From: Rhabdophis nuchalis
Taxonomy: Eukaryota; Chordata; Lepidosauria; Squamata; Natricidae
Assembly: GCA_039707465.1 (NCBI GenBank)
Contig: CM077648.1
Location: forward strand, 16,447,119 to 16,511,118
Length of the DNA: 64,000 bases
Reading direction: 5' to 3'
Shown here: piece by piece, positions 63,836 to 64,000 of the stretch
How positions within the stretch are numbered: the first letter of the stretch is position 1
Layout of the letters: each line of letters starts with the position of its first letter
The notes under the pieces: model-generated
Seen by the model: only the letters and a program-made list of their open reading frames with translations
What the model was told of the DNA's origin: nothing
The model's database searches: none
Program-made: the position numbers and the translations under genes

Positions 63836-64000
63836 ATTCAGCCAGTTTGCACCTATTCAGGAGAACCACTTGTTAACTTTCTAAGCAGTTCAGAGAACCG
63901 GTTGTTGGAAGAAATCTTATTTTGGTTTCCCCCCCCCCCCCCACTTTGCAGGGCTAATCCTGTAAGGAAGGCAGGAAGGAAACATTCTGGTGTTGTTTCT
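63836..64000. mobile_element. hAT-like element, second internal family, cut by window edge
   Basis: 'ggttggattcagccagtttg', 'cagttcagagaaccggttgt', then a poly-C run and 'gcagggctaatcctgtaagg'. Its interior is the reverse complement of 52850-52960. The right terminus lies outside the window. Confidence 0.6.

Overview
The window looks like intronic DNA from a squamate reptile, most likely a snake. This rests on recognisable tRNA-derived Sauria SINEs, BovB/RTE, CR1 and L2 LINE copies, and (GAATA)n microsatellites joined to a short LINE 3' end, a combination I associate with advanced snakes. There is no bacterial or viral gene organisation, and almost every long open frame belongs to a transposable element.

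Host gene: four consecutive internal exons of multimerin-1 (MMRN1) lie on the + strand at 22384-22503, 31787-31893, 58999-59106 and 62215-62388. Their splice phases chain perfectly (2/1, 1/2 and so on) and the splice sites are consensus. The first two exons encode the EMI domain, the third a Gln-rich linker and the fourth the start of the coiled-coil region. The introns are about 9.3, 27.1 and 3.1 kb. I found no exon for the signal peptide and N-terminus, nor the large coiled-coil exon, so the gene extends beyond the window on the right and probably on the left.

Layout. 1-5.3 kb: a nearly complete Ty3/Gypsy chromovirus on the - strand with open gag and pol frames, its 5' LTR, and an 11-nt inverted repeat that fits Tf1/sushi-type self-priming. 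5.3-16.5 kb: hAT MITEs, a solo LTR, L2 fragments, a composite minisatellite, polypyrimidine tracts, a Sauria SINE and a very unusual 800-bp inverted repeat carrying tRNA-like promoter boxes. 16.5-19.65 kb: a long L2 LINE with a broken reading frame. 19.65-22.4 kb: MITEs and an unclassified repeat. 22.4-62.4 kb: the MMRN1 introns, full of hAT-like elements (most with visible 8-bp target duplications), L2, CR1 and BovB copies, LTR fragments and an ORF1-only L1-like (HAL1-like) retrocopy. 62.4-64 kb: a polypyrimidine tract, a LINE end and a hAT-like element cut by the window edge.

As a functional whole the window is one host gene acting as a dense landing site for transposons. Insertion order can be read in several places: L2 inside a Sauria SINE, L2 inside BovB, L2 inside a hAT-like element that itself sits in CR1, CR1 inside CR1, and a Gypsy element inside a hAT-like element. 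The most notable items are the self-priming Gypsy element, the HAL1-like retrocopy, two hAT copies that each expanded a different internal segment into a minisatellite, and a TIR element containing a CpG-rich segment with a signal-peptide-like open frame.
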